Positions 26,343 through 36,336 are shown, numbered from the stretch's first letter. The stretch is DNA of 64,000 bases from Nannocystis bainbridge (GCF_028368995.1 NZ_JAQNDL010000003.1:2418001-2482000), one strand, 5' to 3'. The notes: generated from the letters alone by a model not told the origin. Translations and numbers: made by a program.

Positions 26343-26455
26343 GCGCGATGCGCTCGACGCAGAGCCCGGACGCCGCCCACGCGGCGCCCGGGCTCTCGCG
26401 CGCGCCGAGGACGTGCTCGATGGTTACGGAGACGTGCGGGACCGCCGTCTGTCTC

Positions 26456-26545
26456 GACATGTCGATGTGGATATGTCCATGACGACATGTCCAATTCGAC
26501 ATGTTTTTAAAGACATTTCCCGAGGGGCATGTCCGAAGGGACTGC
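26456..26545. repeat. 14-bp phased palindrome array, 6-7 units
   Basis: Cores at 26458 (CATG), 26472 (TATG), 26486, 26500, 26514 (CATT), 26528 and a decayed unit at 26542, each exactly 14 bp apart over 84 bp. The phase is kept even where the core is mutated, so the array expanded or is maintained as phased units. It lies between the 3' ends of the convergent htrA-like and trxB genes. Confidence 0.92.
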
Positions 26546-26611
26546 CCCGTCTCGCGAAGAGACGAGCGCCCGCGCCGCTCGGCGCGCTGCGCTCGTCCCC
26601 AGCCCGGCGGC

Positions 26612-27544
26612 CTACAGGTGCTCGGCGAGCCAGCGCTCGGCGTCGATCGCCGCCATGCAGCCGGTGCCGGCCGCGCTGACCGCCTGGCGGTAGACCTTGT
26701 CGGCCACGTCGCCGCAGGCGAACACCCCGGGGATGTTGGTCGCGGTCGAGCCGGGGCGGACCTTGAGGTAGCCGGTCTCGTCCATGTCGAGCATGCCCTT
26801 GAAGATGTCGCTGTTGGGCTGGTGGCCGATGGCGAGGAACAGGCCCGTCACTGCCAGCTCGCGGGCGCCCCCGGTCACCGAGTCGCGCAGGGCCAGGCCG
26901 ACCACCCGGTCGCCGCCGAGCACGTCGTCGACCTCGGTGTTGTAGTGCACCGTGATCTTCGGGTTCTCGATCGCGCGGGTCTGCATGATCTTGCTGGCGC
27001 GGAACGTGTCGCGCCGGTGGATCAGGTGGACGTTGCGGCACATGCGGGTGAGGAACGTGGCCTCCTCCATCGCCGTGTCGCCGCCGCCGATCACCGCCAC
27101 GTCCTGGTTGCGGTAGAACGCCCCGTCGCAGGTCGCGCAGGCCGTCACGCCGCCGCCCGACATGCGCAGCCGCTGCTCGTTGGGCAGGCCGAGCCACTTG
27201 GCCGACGCGCCGGTGGCGATGATGAGCGCGTCGCCGTGATAGGTGTCGGCCTCGCCCTCGACCACGAAGGGCCGGCGCGACAGGTCGACGCGCATGCCCA
27301 TGTCGTAGTGGAGCTGGGTGCCGAAGCGCTCGGCCTGCTGGCGGAACTCCTCCATCATGTCGGGGCCGGTGATGCCCTTGGGGAAGCCCGGATAGTTCTC
27401 GACCTCGGTAGTCGTGGTGAGCTGGCCGCCCGGCTCGGGGCCGGCGATCATCACGGGCTCCAGGCTCGCGCGCGCGGCGTAGATCGCGGCGGTGTAGCCC
27501 GCGGGGCCCGAACCGAGGATGAGGACTCTGCTGTGCGTCGGCAT
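26612..27544 (-). CDS. trxB: thioredoxin-disulfide reductase
   Basis: A 310-aa NADPH-dependent flavoenzyme that reduces thioredoxin. FAD-binding GSGPAGYTAAIYAARA (residues about 10-25), EVENYPGFP, the redox-active pair in TACATCDGAFYRNQ (CATC, near residue 137), NADPH-binding VIGGGDTAMEEATFL and the FAD-binding VFACGDVADKVYRQA block are all present. Length and spacing are normal for the low-molecular-weight class. Start at 27544 (MPTHSRVLILGSG) is set by the FAD domain; the in-frame upstream extension is Arg/Pro-rich and non-homologous. Confidence 0.97.
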   Translation of the reverse strand: MPTHSRVLILGSGPAGYTAAIYAARASLEPVMIAGPEPGGQLTTTTEVENYPGFPKGITGPDMMEEFRQQAERFGTQLHYDMGMRVDLSRRPFVVEGEADTYHGDALIIATGASAKWLGLPNEQRLRMSGGGVTACATCDGAFYRNQDVAVIGGGDTAMEEATFLTRMCRNVHLIHRRDTFRASKIMQTRAIENPKITVHYNTEVDDVLGGDRVVGLALRDSVTGGARELAVTGLFLAIGHQPNSDIFKGMLDMDETGYLKVRPGSTATNIPGVFACGDVADKVYRQAVSAAGTGCMAAIDAERWLAEHL

Positions 27545-27841
27545 GAGGCTGGAGGATAGCTGCTCCCGCCAGGCCGCATGACGGGGCCCCGGCCCGCCCG
27601 GCCCCTGAGGGACATCACGCCCGCCGCGCGCGCGAGCCCGTGGACGTGGTTTCACCGCGACGCAGGCCCGAGCCGCGGGGGCGATCGCCGCGACTCACCG
27701 CCGGCGCCGCCACCTCCGGCCATGACGCGGCGGATGTCCTCCCGCGAGCCGTGACATGGCCCGAAGGACATGTCCCGCCCCCGGCGGCCCTTGACGGCGC
27801 GCTCGATGGGGCCAGCGGGCCGCAGAACCATGGCCCGCGGC
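27545..27841. other. intergenic region with one repeat pair
   Basis: About 300 bp between trxB and the CPXCG gene without a convincing reading frame. It holds two 14-bp-family cores (CATG at 27755 and 27769, GTGACATGGCCCGAAGGACA) that form one imperfect inverted repeat, and otherwise only GC-rich sequence. Any trxB promoter should lie near 27560-27600 but no clear boxes are visible. Confidence 0.5.
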
Positions 27842-28021
27842 TCACTGGGCCCGCTCGACGGTGACCAGCGGCGAGCCGTCGCGGCGGCGGCGGATCAGCA
27901 TGCGCCACGGACGGCAGCAGACCTCGCAGTCCTCGATCAGCTCACCGCGGGTCCCGGGGTCGACCACGATCTCGACCACCTGGAAGCAGTAGGGGCACTG
28001 GACCTGGGCGATGTCGTCCAT
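27842..28021 (-). CDS. CPXCG-type Cys-rich mini-protein
   Basis: A 59-aa protein starting MDDIAQVQCPYCFQVVEI. Two cysteine pairs are present: CPYC (residues 9-12) and the ED-CEVCC-RP block (residues 31-38), the arrangement of the CPXCG-motif Cys-rich family, in which four cysteines bind a metal, probably zinc. Here the last residue of the first motif is Phe instead of Gly. The family is small, widespread in proteobacteria and of unknown function. The ATG at 28021 is the natural start for the family length. The Arg run RRRRDG in the C-terminal third suggests nucleic-acid contact, an inference. Confidence 0.82.
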   Translation of the reverse strand: MDDIAQVQCPYCFQVVEIVVDPGTRGELIEDCEVCCRPWRMLIRRRRDGSPLVTVERAQ

Positions 28022-28096
28022 GCTCGTCGCATAGCACGGGCGGCCCGGCCTGACCGGTCCGGGCGCTTGGCGGGTGCTCTGCTATGCTGGCGCGCG

Positions 28097-28525
28097 ATGT
28101 CCATCCGCGATCAGGCGAAAGACTGGGCCAAGCAGCAGACCGACCAGATCCGCAGCGACCCGAGGGGGTGGGCCAAGGCCCAGGGTGAGCGCTTCAAGCA
28201 GATGGTCGACGTGGCGCCGTTCAGCGACGCGGCGCTCGAGCGCGAGCTCCGGTCCCTGCGCGAGCGCTCGGCCCGCCTGAGCCAGCTCGACGGCGACGAG
28301 CGGCAGAAGCTGGCCGACGAGCTGCTGGCCCTCCACGAGCGCCTCACCGCCGGCGGCGCGCTCATCAGCGGCGCCAAGATCGGCCTCGCCGCCTCGGTCC
28401 TGCCGGTCGTCGGCATGATCACCGGCCCGGTCCTCGGCAGCGCCTACGGCGTGTACCGCTCGCAGCGCCTCGGCGAGGTCCGCGAGGAGGTGCAGGCGAT
28501 GCTGCGCAAGCTCGCTCGCGGCTGA
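28097..28525 (+). CDS. hypothetical helical protein with a glycine-rich membrane-like segment
   Basis: A 142-aa protein, charged and helical in the first 95 residues (Arg/Glu/Leu-rich, probably coiled coil: LERELRSLRERSARL), then a Gly/Ala/Val segment (IGLAASVLPVVGMITGPVLG, about residues 94-113) that could sit in or on a membrane, and a basic helical tail. No family is certain. It starts at an ATG at 28097, divergent from the CPXCG gene. Confidence 0.65.
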   Translation: MSIRDQAKDWAKQQTDQIRSDPRGWAKAQGERFKQMVDVAPFSDAALERELRSLRERSARLSQLDGDERQKLADELLALHERLTAGGALISGAKIGLAASVLPVVGMITGPVLGSAYGVYRSQRLGEVREEVQAMLRKLARG

Positions 28526-28604
28526 GCCCGCTCGCGGGAGCGCGTGAGCCGCGGGCGCGTGCCCTGAGCGACGCCGTCGCGTATGCGTGACCGGATCTGC
28601 GGGC

Positions 28605-28790
28605 GAGCGCCGGCCCGACGAACCTTGCGACGTGTCGCGTCGCAAGGTTCGTCGCGACGTGCGAGCGCCGGCCGACGAGCGCGAGCGCCGGCGACCTGTC
28701 GCGTCGCGAGGTTCATTGCGGCGTCCGAGCGCCGGACCGAGGAGCGCGAGCGCCGGCTACGTGTCGCACCGTGACGTCGTCGCGGCGCCT
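28605..28790. repeat. degenerate repeats of about 64 bp built on GAGCGCCGG
   Basis: GAGCGCCGG occurs at 28605, 28663, 28683, 28727 and 28748. The pairs 28663/28683 and 28727/28748 show a period of about 64 bp, and the segments between them share further bits (GTGTCGC/CTGTCGC, GAGGTTC/AAGGTTC). The region lies in the 520-bp gap between 28525 and 29048, which otherwise holds no gene. Confidence 0.65.
28617..28653. other. perfect 15-bp stem-loop
   Basis: GACGAACCTTGCGAC (28617-28631) is followed by a 7-base loop and its perfect complement (28639-28653). It is the longest perfect hairpin in the window outside terminators and has no T-run. It could be a transcription or mRNA-stability element for the gene ending at 28525, a part of a small RNA, or a short inverted duplication. 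Confidence 0.6.
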
Positions 28791-28806
28791 GGACCGGCCC
28801 CGCGTC

Positions 28807-28962
28807 ATCATGTCTCTTCGGACAGCCGCGTTCGAGCCCCGGCAGGTCCCCCCGACATGTCTCATGGGCCATCTTTATGAACATGTCTCTTCGGACATGT
28901 CCTTCGTGCAAGGTCCACATGCCAGAGCTATTCTTTTAAAAGGGGAAGTCTCTTGGGACAGC
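28807..28962. repeat. degenerate 14-bp palindrome cluster
   Basis: Core pairs exactly 14 bp apart occur at 28809/28823 (CATG/CAGC), 28856/28870 (CATG/CATC), 28882/28896 (CATG/CATG) and, decayed, 28945/28959. The pairs are out of phase with each other, so this seems an old array broken by indels. The stretch is AT-richer than its surroundings (for example TTCTTTTAAAAGG at 28931-28943) and precedes the response-regulator gene. Confidence 0.7.
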
Positions 28963-29047
28963 TTCTTGCTTGACCTCATGAACTCGCCTTCATGCGGACG
29001 GCGGCCTGCGGTCACCGGGGTGGACCGCGCGTGCTAGGGTTTGGTGC

Positions 29048-29701
29048 GTGGAACCGAAGCAGGTTGTTCGGGTGTTGCTGGCGGACGATCACGCGATTGT
29101 CCGGGAGGGGGTCCGCATGCTGCTCGCTGACCAGCCTGGCATCGAGGTCGTGGGCGAGGTCGCCGACGGTCGCGCGGCGGTCGCCGCGGTCGGGCAGCTC
29201 CGACCCGATGTCGTCGTCATGGACCTCGGCATGCCGGAGTTGAACGGCGTCGAGGCGACCCGGGCGATCTGCCGCGATTTTCCTGGCACCCAGGTCCTCG
29301 TGCTCTCGATGTACGCTGGCGAGGAGTACGTGCGCCCGGCGATCCGCGCCGGCGCCAGCGGCTATCTTTTGAAGGGGTCGGGCTTCACCGAGCTGCTCGC
29401 TGCGATCGCGGCCGTGGCGCGCGGCGGCGCCTTCTTCAGCCCGGCGATCGCCAAGCTCGTGCTCGTCGACTCGCGCCGGCGCGAGGACCATCCTGCCGAC
29501 GCCCTCACCCAGCGCGAGTGCGAGATCCTCCGGCTCGTCGTTCAGGGCCAGTCGAGCAACCAGATCGCCCGTGACCTCGGTCTCAGCATGAAGACCGTCG
29601 AGGGCCACCGCGGGCGGATCATGGCCAAGCTCGACGTGCACCACCTCGCCGGCCTGGTGCGCTACGCCGTGCGGGCCGGCATCGTCTCGCCGGATCCGTG
29701 A
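29048..29701 (+). CDS. NarL/FixJ-type response regulator
   Basis: A 217-aa two-component regulator. Receiver domain (residues about 7-125): acidic pair LADDH, phospho-acceptor Asp 59 in VVVMDLGMPE, Thr/Ser switch VLVLSMY and Lys 109 in GYLLKG. The C-terminal LuxR-type HTH (residues about 148-205) reads LTQRECEILRLVVQGQSSNQ then LGLSMKTVEGHRGRIMAKL. All phosphorylation residues are intact. It starts at a GTG. No histidine kinase gene is adjacent, so it is an orphan in this window, as is common in myxobacteria. Target genes unknown. Confidence 0.95.
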   Translation: MEPKQVVRVLLADDHAIVREGVRMLLADQPGIEVVGEVADGRAAVAAVGQLRPDVVVMDLGMPELNGVEATRAICRDFPGTQVLVLSMYAGEEYVRPAIRAGASGYLLKGSGFTELLAAIAAVARGGAFFSPAIAKLVLVDSRRREDHPADALTQRECEILRLVVQGQSSNQIARDLGLSMKTVEGHRGRIMAKLDVHHLAGLVRYAVRAGIVSPDP

Positions 29702-29781
29702 GCGGCGGCGTTTCTATTTTTATTAAAGCTGCGTTACCTGGGGGGCGCCAGCGCGCCAGCGCGCCGGGCGCAGATCGCTGG

Positions 29782-29857
29782 ACCATGTTCTTTCAGACAT
29801 GCCCTCGCGGACATGCTCCATCGGACATGCCCTCACAGACATGTCCGAATCGCCACC
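29782..29857. repeat. 14-bp phased palindrome array, 5-6 units
   Basis: CATG cores at 29784, 29798, 29812, 29826 and 29840 and a weak one at 29854 (CACC), exactly 14 bp apart. It lies between the convergent response-regulator and DUF5916 genes. Units such as GGACATGCTCC and GGACATGCCC alternate orientation. Confidence 0.92.
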
Positions 29858-29860
29858 CGC

Positions 29861-32458
29861 TCACAGCCCGAACATGTGCTGCAGCTTGAGGAACAGGATG
29901 TCCTCGTTGGCGACCCCCGGGGTGACCAGGTTGCTGAAGCCGCCGATCGGTCGGTAGCTGAAGCGGGGGCTGAAGTCGGTCAGCACGGTGCGGTGGGTGT
30001 AGACGAAGAACAGGAAGCTGCCGGGGCGGTACTCCCAGCGGAGGATCGAGTTGGAGATGAAGCTCGTGAGGCCCTGGTCGACCTCGCCGACGTAGGGCGC
30101 CGGGTTGACCGGCACGAGCACGTCGGGGCGCTGGAGCACGAAGAAATCGGTGTGGCGGGCCGACAGGAAGTACAGCTGATTGAAGGTCTGCAGCGTCAGG
30201 TTGGGCAGGATGCCGAGGGTGCCGCGCAGCACGCCGATGTACTGGGTCACGTAAGCGCGGCCGAACACGGCCTCGTCGAGCTCGTTGGTGGTGGTCCAGC
30301 GCGGGCGGCCGAAGCTGAGGTTGAGGTCGCCGCGCAGCGTCAGCTCGAGCCGCGGCACCGGCCGGAGGCGCAGCTCGACCCCGTAGTCGGGGCCTGGGCG
30401 GCCGTTCTGCTCGCCGTAGGCCCAGTTGAACACGCCGACGACCTTCTTGTTGTCGGGGCTCCAGTAGGTGCCGCCGATCCACCAGTGGAACGGCACCAGG
30501 TACGGGATCCCGCCGCGCGTCTCGTACAGGTCGTACTGCGGCAGGTGGCCGCCGGCGTTCATCGAGGTGCCCCACAGCTTGAGCGTGGTGAGGTTGAGGT
30601 CGAGGTGGAGCTGCTTCTGCAGCAGGTAGCCCTGGTACGACGACGCCACCTGCGTCGACACCGTCGCCGCCATACGGCGGATGTTGCCGACCGGCTGGGC
30701 GTTGAACACACCGACGTTGGCCTTGCCGTCGATGAAGTTGTTGAAGCGCATGTAGCCGAGGTCGTTGAAGTCGGCGTGCGGCGTGAGGGTCTCGAAGGCC
30801 GCCCCCATCGACAGGTTCTTGCTGGTGCGGTTGATGTCGGCCACCGCGCCCATGCCCTCGCGGCGGCCGTTGTGCGTGCCGATGATCTGGGCCGAGTGGC
30901 GCCAGCGCTCGCGGAAGCGGATCCGGTAGTCGATGCCGCCGGTGAACGCCGACGGCTCGCCGCCGCCGCGCACCACCCCGGTCACGAGCGCGCCGATGCT
31001 GGTCTGGCCGTCGAACTCGCGGCGCACGCGGACCACCGAGTACTGGCTGATCGGGTCGACGGTGACGCGGCGCTCGAGGCCGTCGGAGAAGCGCTCGACG
31101 CCGAAGCTGGCGCCGGTGTTGGCCGTCAGCACGCCGAGGCTCCAGCCCGGCTTGACCTGGCCGGTGACGCGCAGGGCCCCGAAGATGCGGGTCAGCGGAT
31201 CGAGCGCGACGACCTCGCCCGTCTCCTCGCCGCGCGGGGTCTGGTCGGCCAGCCCGGCCCGCGGGATGCGCCCCACTCGGCGCGAGTAGAACAGCTGGAA
31301 CCGCGTCTCGAAGATCTCCTTGGACTCGAGGAAGAACGTGCGCCGCTCGGGGAAGTAGACCTCGAACGGCCCGAGGTTCAGCACCGCCGGGTCGACCTCG
31401 GCCTGGCCGAAGTCGGGGTTGACCGCGAGGTCGAGCGTCAGGTTGCCGCGCAGGCCGTACTTGAGGTCGAAGCCGCCGTTGGGCAGCAGCGGGAACGAGC
31501 GGTCGAGGCTGTCGTCGCCGCGCCGCGGCACGCCGCGCAGCGAGAAGAACGGCCGCAGCTCGAGGTTGAGGCCCGGCTGGATGTCCTTGACCCCGGTGTA
31601 GTCGAGCGCCCAGCTGATGCGGCCCGGCAGGCCCTGCGGCGTGGGCGACAGGATCTGGGTCTCGCCGTCGTGGTTGATCCACCGGCCGACGTTGACGCCG
31701 AAGGTGTACTCGTCGCGCGCGGTGAAGCGGATCGTCGACCACGGGATGAACATCTCGGCCGACCAACCGGTGTCGGTCAGCCTGGCCGCGCCCTTCCACA
31801 CCCCATCCCACAAAAACTCCTCGGAGTCGTCGCGAAACAGCTGCGAGTCCTCCTGCGAGCCGGAGGCGTTGAGCGCGAACGAGTAGCCGGTGGTGTCGTT
31901 GTTGTTGGGGTCGAGCTCGAGCCAGACGATGTCGCTGGGGCCGAGCTGGTCCTTGCGAAACACGCCGGCGCGCACGTGCTTCGGGTCGTCCTGGCAGTCG
32001 AAGGCGACGTAGATGCCCTTGCTGCCGTAGGCGATCCGCACCCGCGTCTCGTGGGTCGGCGCGTAGCCGTAGCGCGGCTCGAACTGGACCAGGTCGGGCA
32101 GCAGCGGCACCGCCAGCCAGGCCGGCTCGCTGGTCCGGCCGTCGATGTCGATCGCGCCGTCGTCGATGCGCGTCGACCTCAGCTTGAAGTCCCGCACCCG
32201 CGCCTTGCCGACGATCGGCCGCAGCGGCGGGGCGCTGGTCGGCCGGACCCAAAGTGGCGCTTGGGACATGTCCTGAACGCCAGCTCGCGGCGACGGCGGG
32301 GTCGGCAGCGGCGCGCTCGCCCCGGGCGCCAGCTTGTCGACGGCGGGCCCGGCCGCGGGCGCGGGCGCGGCGGCGCCTGCGGCCGGCACCGGGCCGACGA
32401 CGCGTGCAGACAGACCCCACGCGACCAGGACCCAGACAGGCAGGAGCTGCGCGAGCAC
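29861..32458 (-). CDS. DUF5916 outer-membrane protein with N-terminal CBM9-like domain
   Basis: An 865-aa protein. Residues 1-25 are a signal peptide (LLPVWVLVAWGLSARVV); a Pro/Ala linker follows; residues about 95-270 form the CBM9-like sugar-binding fold (IDDGAIDIDGRTSEPAWLAV; GWSAEMFIPWSTIRF); the remainder is the DUF5916 region predicted to be a beta-barrel, with the family signature block LTLDLAVNPDFGQAEVDPA, FEVYFPERRTFFLE and LFYSRRVGR. It ends in alternating strands, fitting outer-membrane insertion. Function of the family is unknown, probably glycan-related surface uptake. GTG start at 32458. A pair of repeat cores (32267, 32281) lies in the linker coding sequence. Confidence 0.9.
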   Translation of the reverse strand: MLAQLLPVWVLVAWGLSARVVGPVPAAGAAAPAPAAGPAVDKLAPGASAPLPTPPSPRAGVQDMSQAPLWVRPTSAPPLRPIVGKARVRDFKLRSTRIDDGAIDIDGRTSEPAWLAVPLLPDLVQFEPRYGYAPTHETRVRIAYGSKGIYVAFDCQDDPKHVRAGVFRKDQLGPSDIVWLELDPNNNDTTGYSFALNASGSQEDSQLFRDDSEEFLWDGVWKGAARLTDTGWSAEMFIPWSTIRFTARDEYTFGVNVGRWINHDGETQILSPTPQGLPGRISWALDYTGVKDIQPGLNLELRPFFSLRGVPRRGDDSLDRSFPLLPNGGFDLKYGLRGNLTLDLAVNPDFGQAEVDPAVLNLGPFEVYFPERRTFFLESKEIFETRFQLFYSRRVGRIPRAGLADQTPRGEETGEVVALDPLTRIFGALRVTGQVKPGWSLGVLTANTGASFGVERFSDGLERRVTVDPISQYSVVRVRREFDGQTSIGALVTGVVRGGGEPSAFTGGIDYRIRFRERWRHSAQIIGTHNGRREGMGAVADINRTSKNLSMGAAFETLTPHADFNDLGYMRFNNFIDGKANVGVFNAQPVGNIRRMAATVSTQVASSYQGYLLQKQLHLDLNLTTLKLWGTSMNAGGHLPQYDLYETRGGIPYLVPFHWWIGGTYWSPDNKKVVGVFNWAYGEQNGRPGPDYGVELRLRPVPRLELTLRGDLNLSFGRPRWTTTNELDEAVFGRAYVTQYIGVLRGTLGILPNLTLQTFNQLYFLSARHTDFFVLQRPDVLVPVNPAPYVGEVDQGLTSFISNSILRWEYRPGSFLFFVYTHRTVLTDFSPRFSYRPIGGFSNLVTPGVANEDILFLKLQHMFGL
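32265..32285. repeat. intragenic pair of 14-bp palindrome cores
   Basis: GGGACATGTCC with its core at 32267 and CAGC at 32281 lie in the coding sequence for the Pro/Ala linker of the DUF5916 protein (around RAGVQDMSQAP), a non-conserved position. Confidence 0.5.
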
Positions 32459-32604
32459 GTCGAGATCCCAGAGAGGCCGCGTACAGGGTTACGGCCGGCG
32501 GTGCATGTATACCGCGTCCTGCGCGCGAATTGGGTGAGGATCCACACCGGAGCCGCGAACGGGCCGGTCGGTCGCACACACCGACGCGCGTGTACACCCG
32601 AACC

Positions 32605-33771
<1,167 letters not shown>

Positions 33772-33855
33772 GCTGACCTTCGGGACATGCCCTCCGGGGC
33801 ATGTCCCTCCCGACATGTAAAAAGGGACATGCTCCGCAGAGCATGTCCCTTTTTC
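33772..33855. repeat. 14-bp phased palindrome array, 6 units
   Basis: Cores at 33772 (GCTG), 33786, 33800, 33814, 33828 and 33842, exactly 14 bp apart. The first unit starts one base after the stop codon of the dehydrogenase gene. Unit pairs fold: GGGACATGCCC (33782-33792) with GGGCATGTCCC (33797-33807), and the pair at 33818-33855 described separately. The array lies between convergent genes. Confidence 0.93.
33818..33855. terminator. bidirectional intrinsic terminator made of repeat units
   Basis: Two repeat units form a perfect inverted repeat: a run AAAAA, then GGGACATGCTC, a CGCA loop, GAGCATGTCCC and TTTTT. The stem is 11 bp, or 16 bp counting the A/T flanks. Read from either side it is a strong GC stem followed by U5, so it can end transcription of both the dehydrogenase gene (+) and the HelD-like gene (-). 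It shows directly how the repeat family can serve termination. Confidence 0.88.
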
Positions 33856-33867
33856 TTTAGCCCGCCG

Positions 33868-36318
33868 CTACTCGAGGCTGGCGACGATCAGGTCTTCGGG
33901 GATGAGCTTGCTCGGGGGGCCGGAGCAGACCATCCACAGCTGGTGGGCGGCGCGGGTGGCCCCGATGTGCAGCAGGTGGCGCGACTCGATGACCTCCGGG
34001 TAGTTCTGGGACGTCGGGTCGAGCAGGACCACGTAGTCGAACTCGAGGCCCTTGACCTGGCGGATGTCGGTGACGTCGATGCCGGGGGTGAAGCTGAAGT
34101 CCTGGCGGCCGACGCGGCGCAGCTTGGGCACCTCGGCGATGCGCAGGGCGTCGTAGTACACGTCGGCCTGCTGCGGGTAGCGGGTGACGAGCGCGCAGCT
34201 GGCCGTCGGCTCGCGCTGGATCAGCGCGCGCAGGGCCTCGGCCAGGAACGCGACCGCCTCGCCGGTGTCGCCGAACTGGTAGTAGCCGACCGGCGCGCCC
34301 TCGCGGGCGATGAGCGCGTCCTCCGGGCTGTGCAGCGGCCCGAGCACGAAGCGCGACAGCTCCATCACCTGGCGCGTCGAGCGGTAGGTGATCTTCAGCG
34401 GCTGGATCGCCACGTGCGGCAGCCCGGCGTCGCCGAGCAGCTGCGGCCAGTCGACGAAGCCGTTGTCGAAGATCATCTTCTGCGCCCGGTCGCCGGCGAT
34501 CGTCACGCTCTGGCCGTCGGTGGCGCAGTCGAGCAGCACGCGGACCTCGAGCGGCGCCAGGTCCTGGGCCTCGTCGATGACGATGTGCTCGTACTCGAAG
34601 CGCTTGCCGCCGAGGAACAGGCCGCCGTACTTGCGCTGCAGCAGGCGCAGCAGGATCGCGTCGTCCTCGGGGTCGAGCCCGACGCTGTGGTGGCCCATGC
34701 GCGTGCGCGCCGGCAGCGGCGCGTCGCCCTCGCCGTCCTCGCCCTCGGGCTCGGCCTCGCCCTTCGGCGGGGCCGGCTCGCTGTCGATGCTGGGCTCGCT
34801 GCGCGGCTCGTCGGGCTCGTCCTCGTCGCGCTCCTCGGGCTCGGGCTCCTCGTCGAGCTCGGCCTTGGCCGCGCACCAGCGCACGATCGTGGCCACGTCG
34901 GCGTCGTTGAAGGCGCCGGGGGCGTACTCCCGCAGCGCGGTGCGCAGGGCGTCGCTGTCGGTCATCAGCTCGAGCCAGTCGTCGCAGACGTCGCGCAGGT
35001 CGTCGCGGATGGCCCGCAGCGCGGTCTCGGCGGCCGCGCGCGCGGGCCCGGGGATGCTGACGTCGGCCTTGATCTGGTCGAGCGTGCGCTCGGCGCGGAC
35101 GACCGGCGGGAGGTCGGTGTTGCGCTTCCACACCGCGAACGCCGCCTCGGCGCCGGCGCGCTCGCCGAGCCGCTTCTTGAGCAGCTCCTCGGCCTCCTCG
35201 AGCTGCCAGCCGATGCGGTCGTCGATCATGCGCAGGACGACCGGGTGCTTCTTGAAGCGGCTGACGGCGTCGGGCACCCCGTCGATGTGGCTGATGGGGA
35301 TCCGCAGCTTGAGCTTGCGCAGCAGCTGGGTGCTCCACTTGCGGTAGGTCGTGACCGGCACGCCGTCGATGCCGAGCGCCGGCAGCACGTGGCGGATGTA
35401 CTCGACCAGGGCCTCGTTGAAGACCATGATCAGCATCTTGCTCGGGGCGAACCGGCGCCGGTCCTGATAGGCGAGGTAGGCCACGCGGTGCAGCGCGACC
35501 GTCGTCTTGCCCGAGCCGGCGCCGCCCTGGATCAGCACGATGCCCGACTCGGGCTGCGTGATCAGGTTGAACTGCTCCTTGTCGATGAGCGCCGTGATCT
35601 CCTGCAGGTGCTTGTCGGCGCGCGGCTGGTCGTCGTCGCCGTGGACGCCGAGCTGGCCCTGGGGCACGCGCACGGCGGTGCCGACCCCGCCCTCGAGCAT
35701 CGGCTTGGCGGCGCCGACGGCGTCGCGCCAGCGGCCGCGGCGGTCGCTGACGAAGGTGCCCTGCGGGGCCGACACGCGGCGCAGGCTCGACTCCATCACC
35801 GCGACCGAGCGGCGGATCATGACGGTGCCCTCGAGCGAGCGCGAGTCGAACTCCTCCTCGTACTCGTCGTCCTCCTCGTAGCGGTAGTAGAGGCGCGACA
35901 CCGGGGCGTTGCGCCAGTCGACGATCGACAGGCCGTCGCCGTCGTCGAGCAGGGTGCGCTTGCCGACCAGCACGTCGCGCAGCCGCTTCGACTTGGCCTC
36001 GCGCAGGCGGAGGTGGCCGAAGTACGGGTTGTTCGGGTCGACCGGCGCGTCGCGGCCCTGACCGCGGGTGCGGCTGAGGGCGGCGACTTGGTGCATCTGC
36101 TCGACGAGGGAGGCCTGGTCCTCCTCCTTGGCCTCGGCCAGGGCGTCGCGCAGCTCGATCAGCTGGGCGTCGAGGTCCTCAATCTGCCCGGGCGCGTTCT
36201 GGGCCTCGCGTTCGAGGCGCTCCTGAATGCGGCGCAGAATGTCGAGCTCTTCGGCGACGATCTTGCCGCCCTCGTCGGACAGCGCGTGGAGGTCGGGGTC
36301 CTGGTGCTCCTGCGACAC
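33868..36318 (-). CDS. HelD-like UvrD/Rep-family helicase
   Basis: An 816-aa superfamily 1 protein of the HelD type, which in Gram-positives removes stalled RNA polymerase. Seen: the HelD-specific N-terminal region with SIVDWRNAPVSRLYYRY; Walker A LIQGGAGSGKTTVALHR; YLAYQDRRRFAPSKMLIMVF; Walker B IVIDEAQDLAPLEVR; motif III IAGDRAQKM; and motifs IV-VI (ITYRSTRQVMELSRF; VKGLEFDYVVLLD; IGATRAAHQLWM). A very acidic Glu/Asp/Pro linker (about residues 425-475) interrupts the middle. I set the start at the GTG at 36318, where homology begins; an ATG at 36411 in frame would span the palindrome at 36337-36357. It may recycle RNA polymerase or repair DNA. Confidence 0.88.
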   Translation of the reverse strand: MSQEHQDPDLHALSDEGGKIVAEELDILRRIQERLEREAQNAPGQIEDLDAQLIELRDALAEAKEEDQASLVEQMHQVAALSRTRGQGRDAPVDPNNPYFGHLRLREAKSKRLRDVLVGKRTLLDDGDGLSIVDWRNAPVSRLYYRYEEDDEYEEEFDSRSLEGTVMIRRSVAVMESSLRRVSAPQGTFVSDRRGRWRDAVGAAKPMLEGGVGTAVRVPQGQLGVHGDDDQPRADKHLQEITALIDKEQFNLITQPESGIVLIQGGAGSGKTTVALHRVAYLAYQDRRRFAPSKMLIMVFNEALVEYIRHVLPALGIDGVPVTTYRKWSTQLLRKLKLRIPISHIDGVPDAVSRFKKHPVVLRMIDDRIGWQLEEAEELLKKRLGERAGAEAAFAVWKRNTDLPPVVRAERTLDQIKADVSIPGPARAAAETALRAIRDDLRDVCDDWLELMTDSDALRTALREYAPGAFNDADVATIVRWCAAKAELDEEPEPEERDEDEPDEPRSEPSIDSEPAPPKGEAEPEGEDGEGDAPLPARTRMGHHSVGLDPEDDAILLRLLQRKYGGLFLGGKRFEYEHIVIDEAQDLAPLEVRVLLDCATDGQSVTIAGDRAQKMIFDNGFVDWPQLLGDAGLPHVAIQPLKITYRSTRQVMELSRFVLGPLHSPEDALIAREGAPVGYYQFGDTGEAVAFLAEALRALIQREPTASCALVTRYPQQADVYYDALRIAEVPKLRRVGRQDFSFTPGIDVTDIRQVKGLEFDYVVLLDPTSQNYPEVIESRHLLHIGATRAAHQLWMVCSGPPSKLIPEDLIVASLE

Positions 36319-36336
36319 GATCGGTGTGCATAGCAA

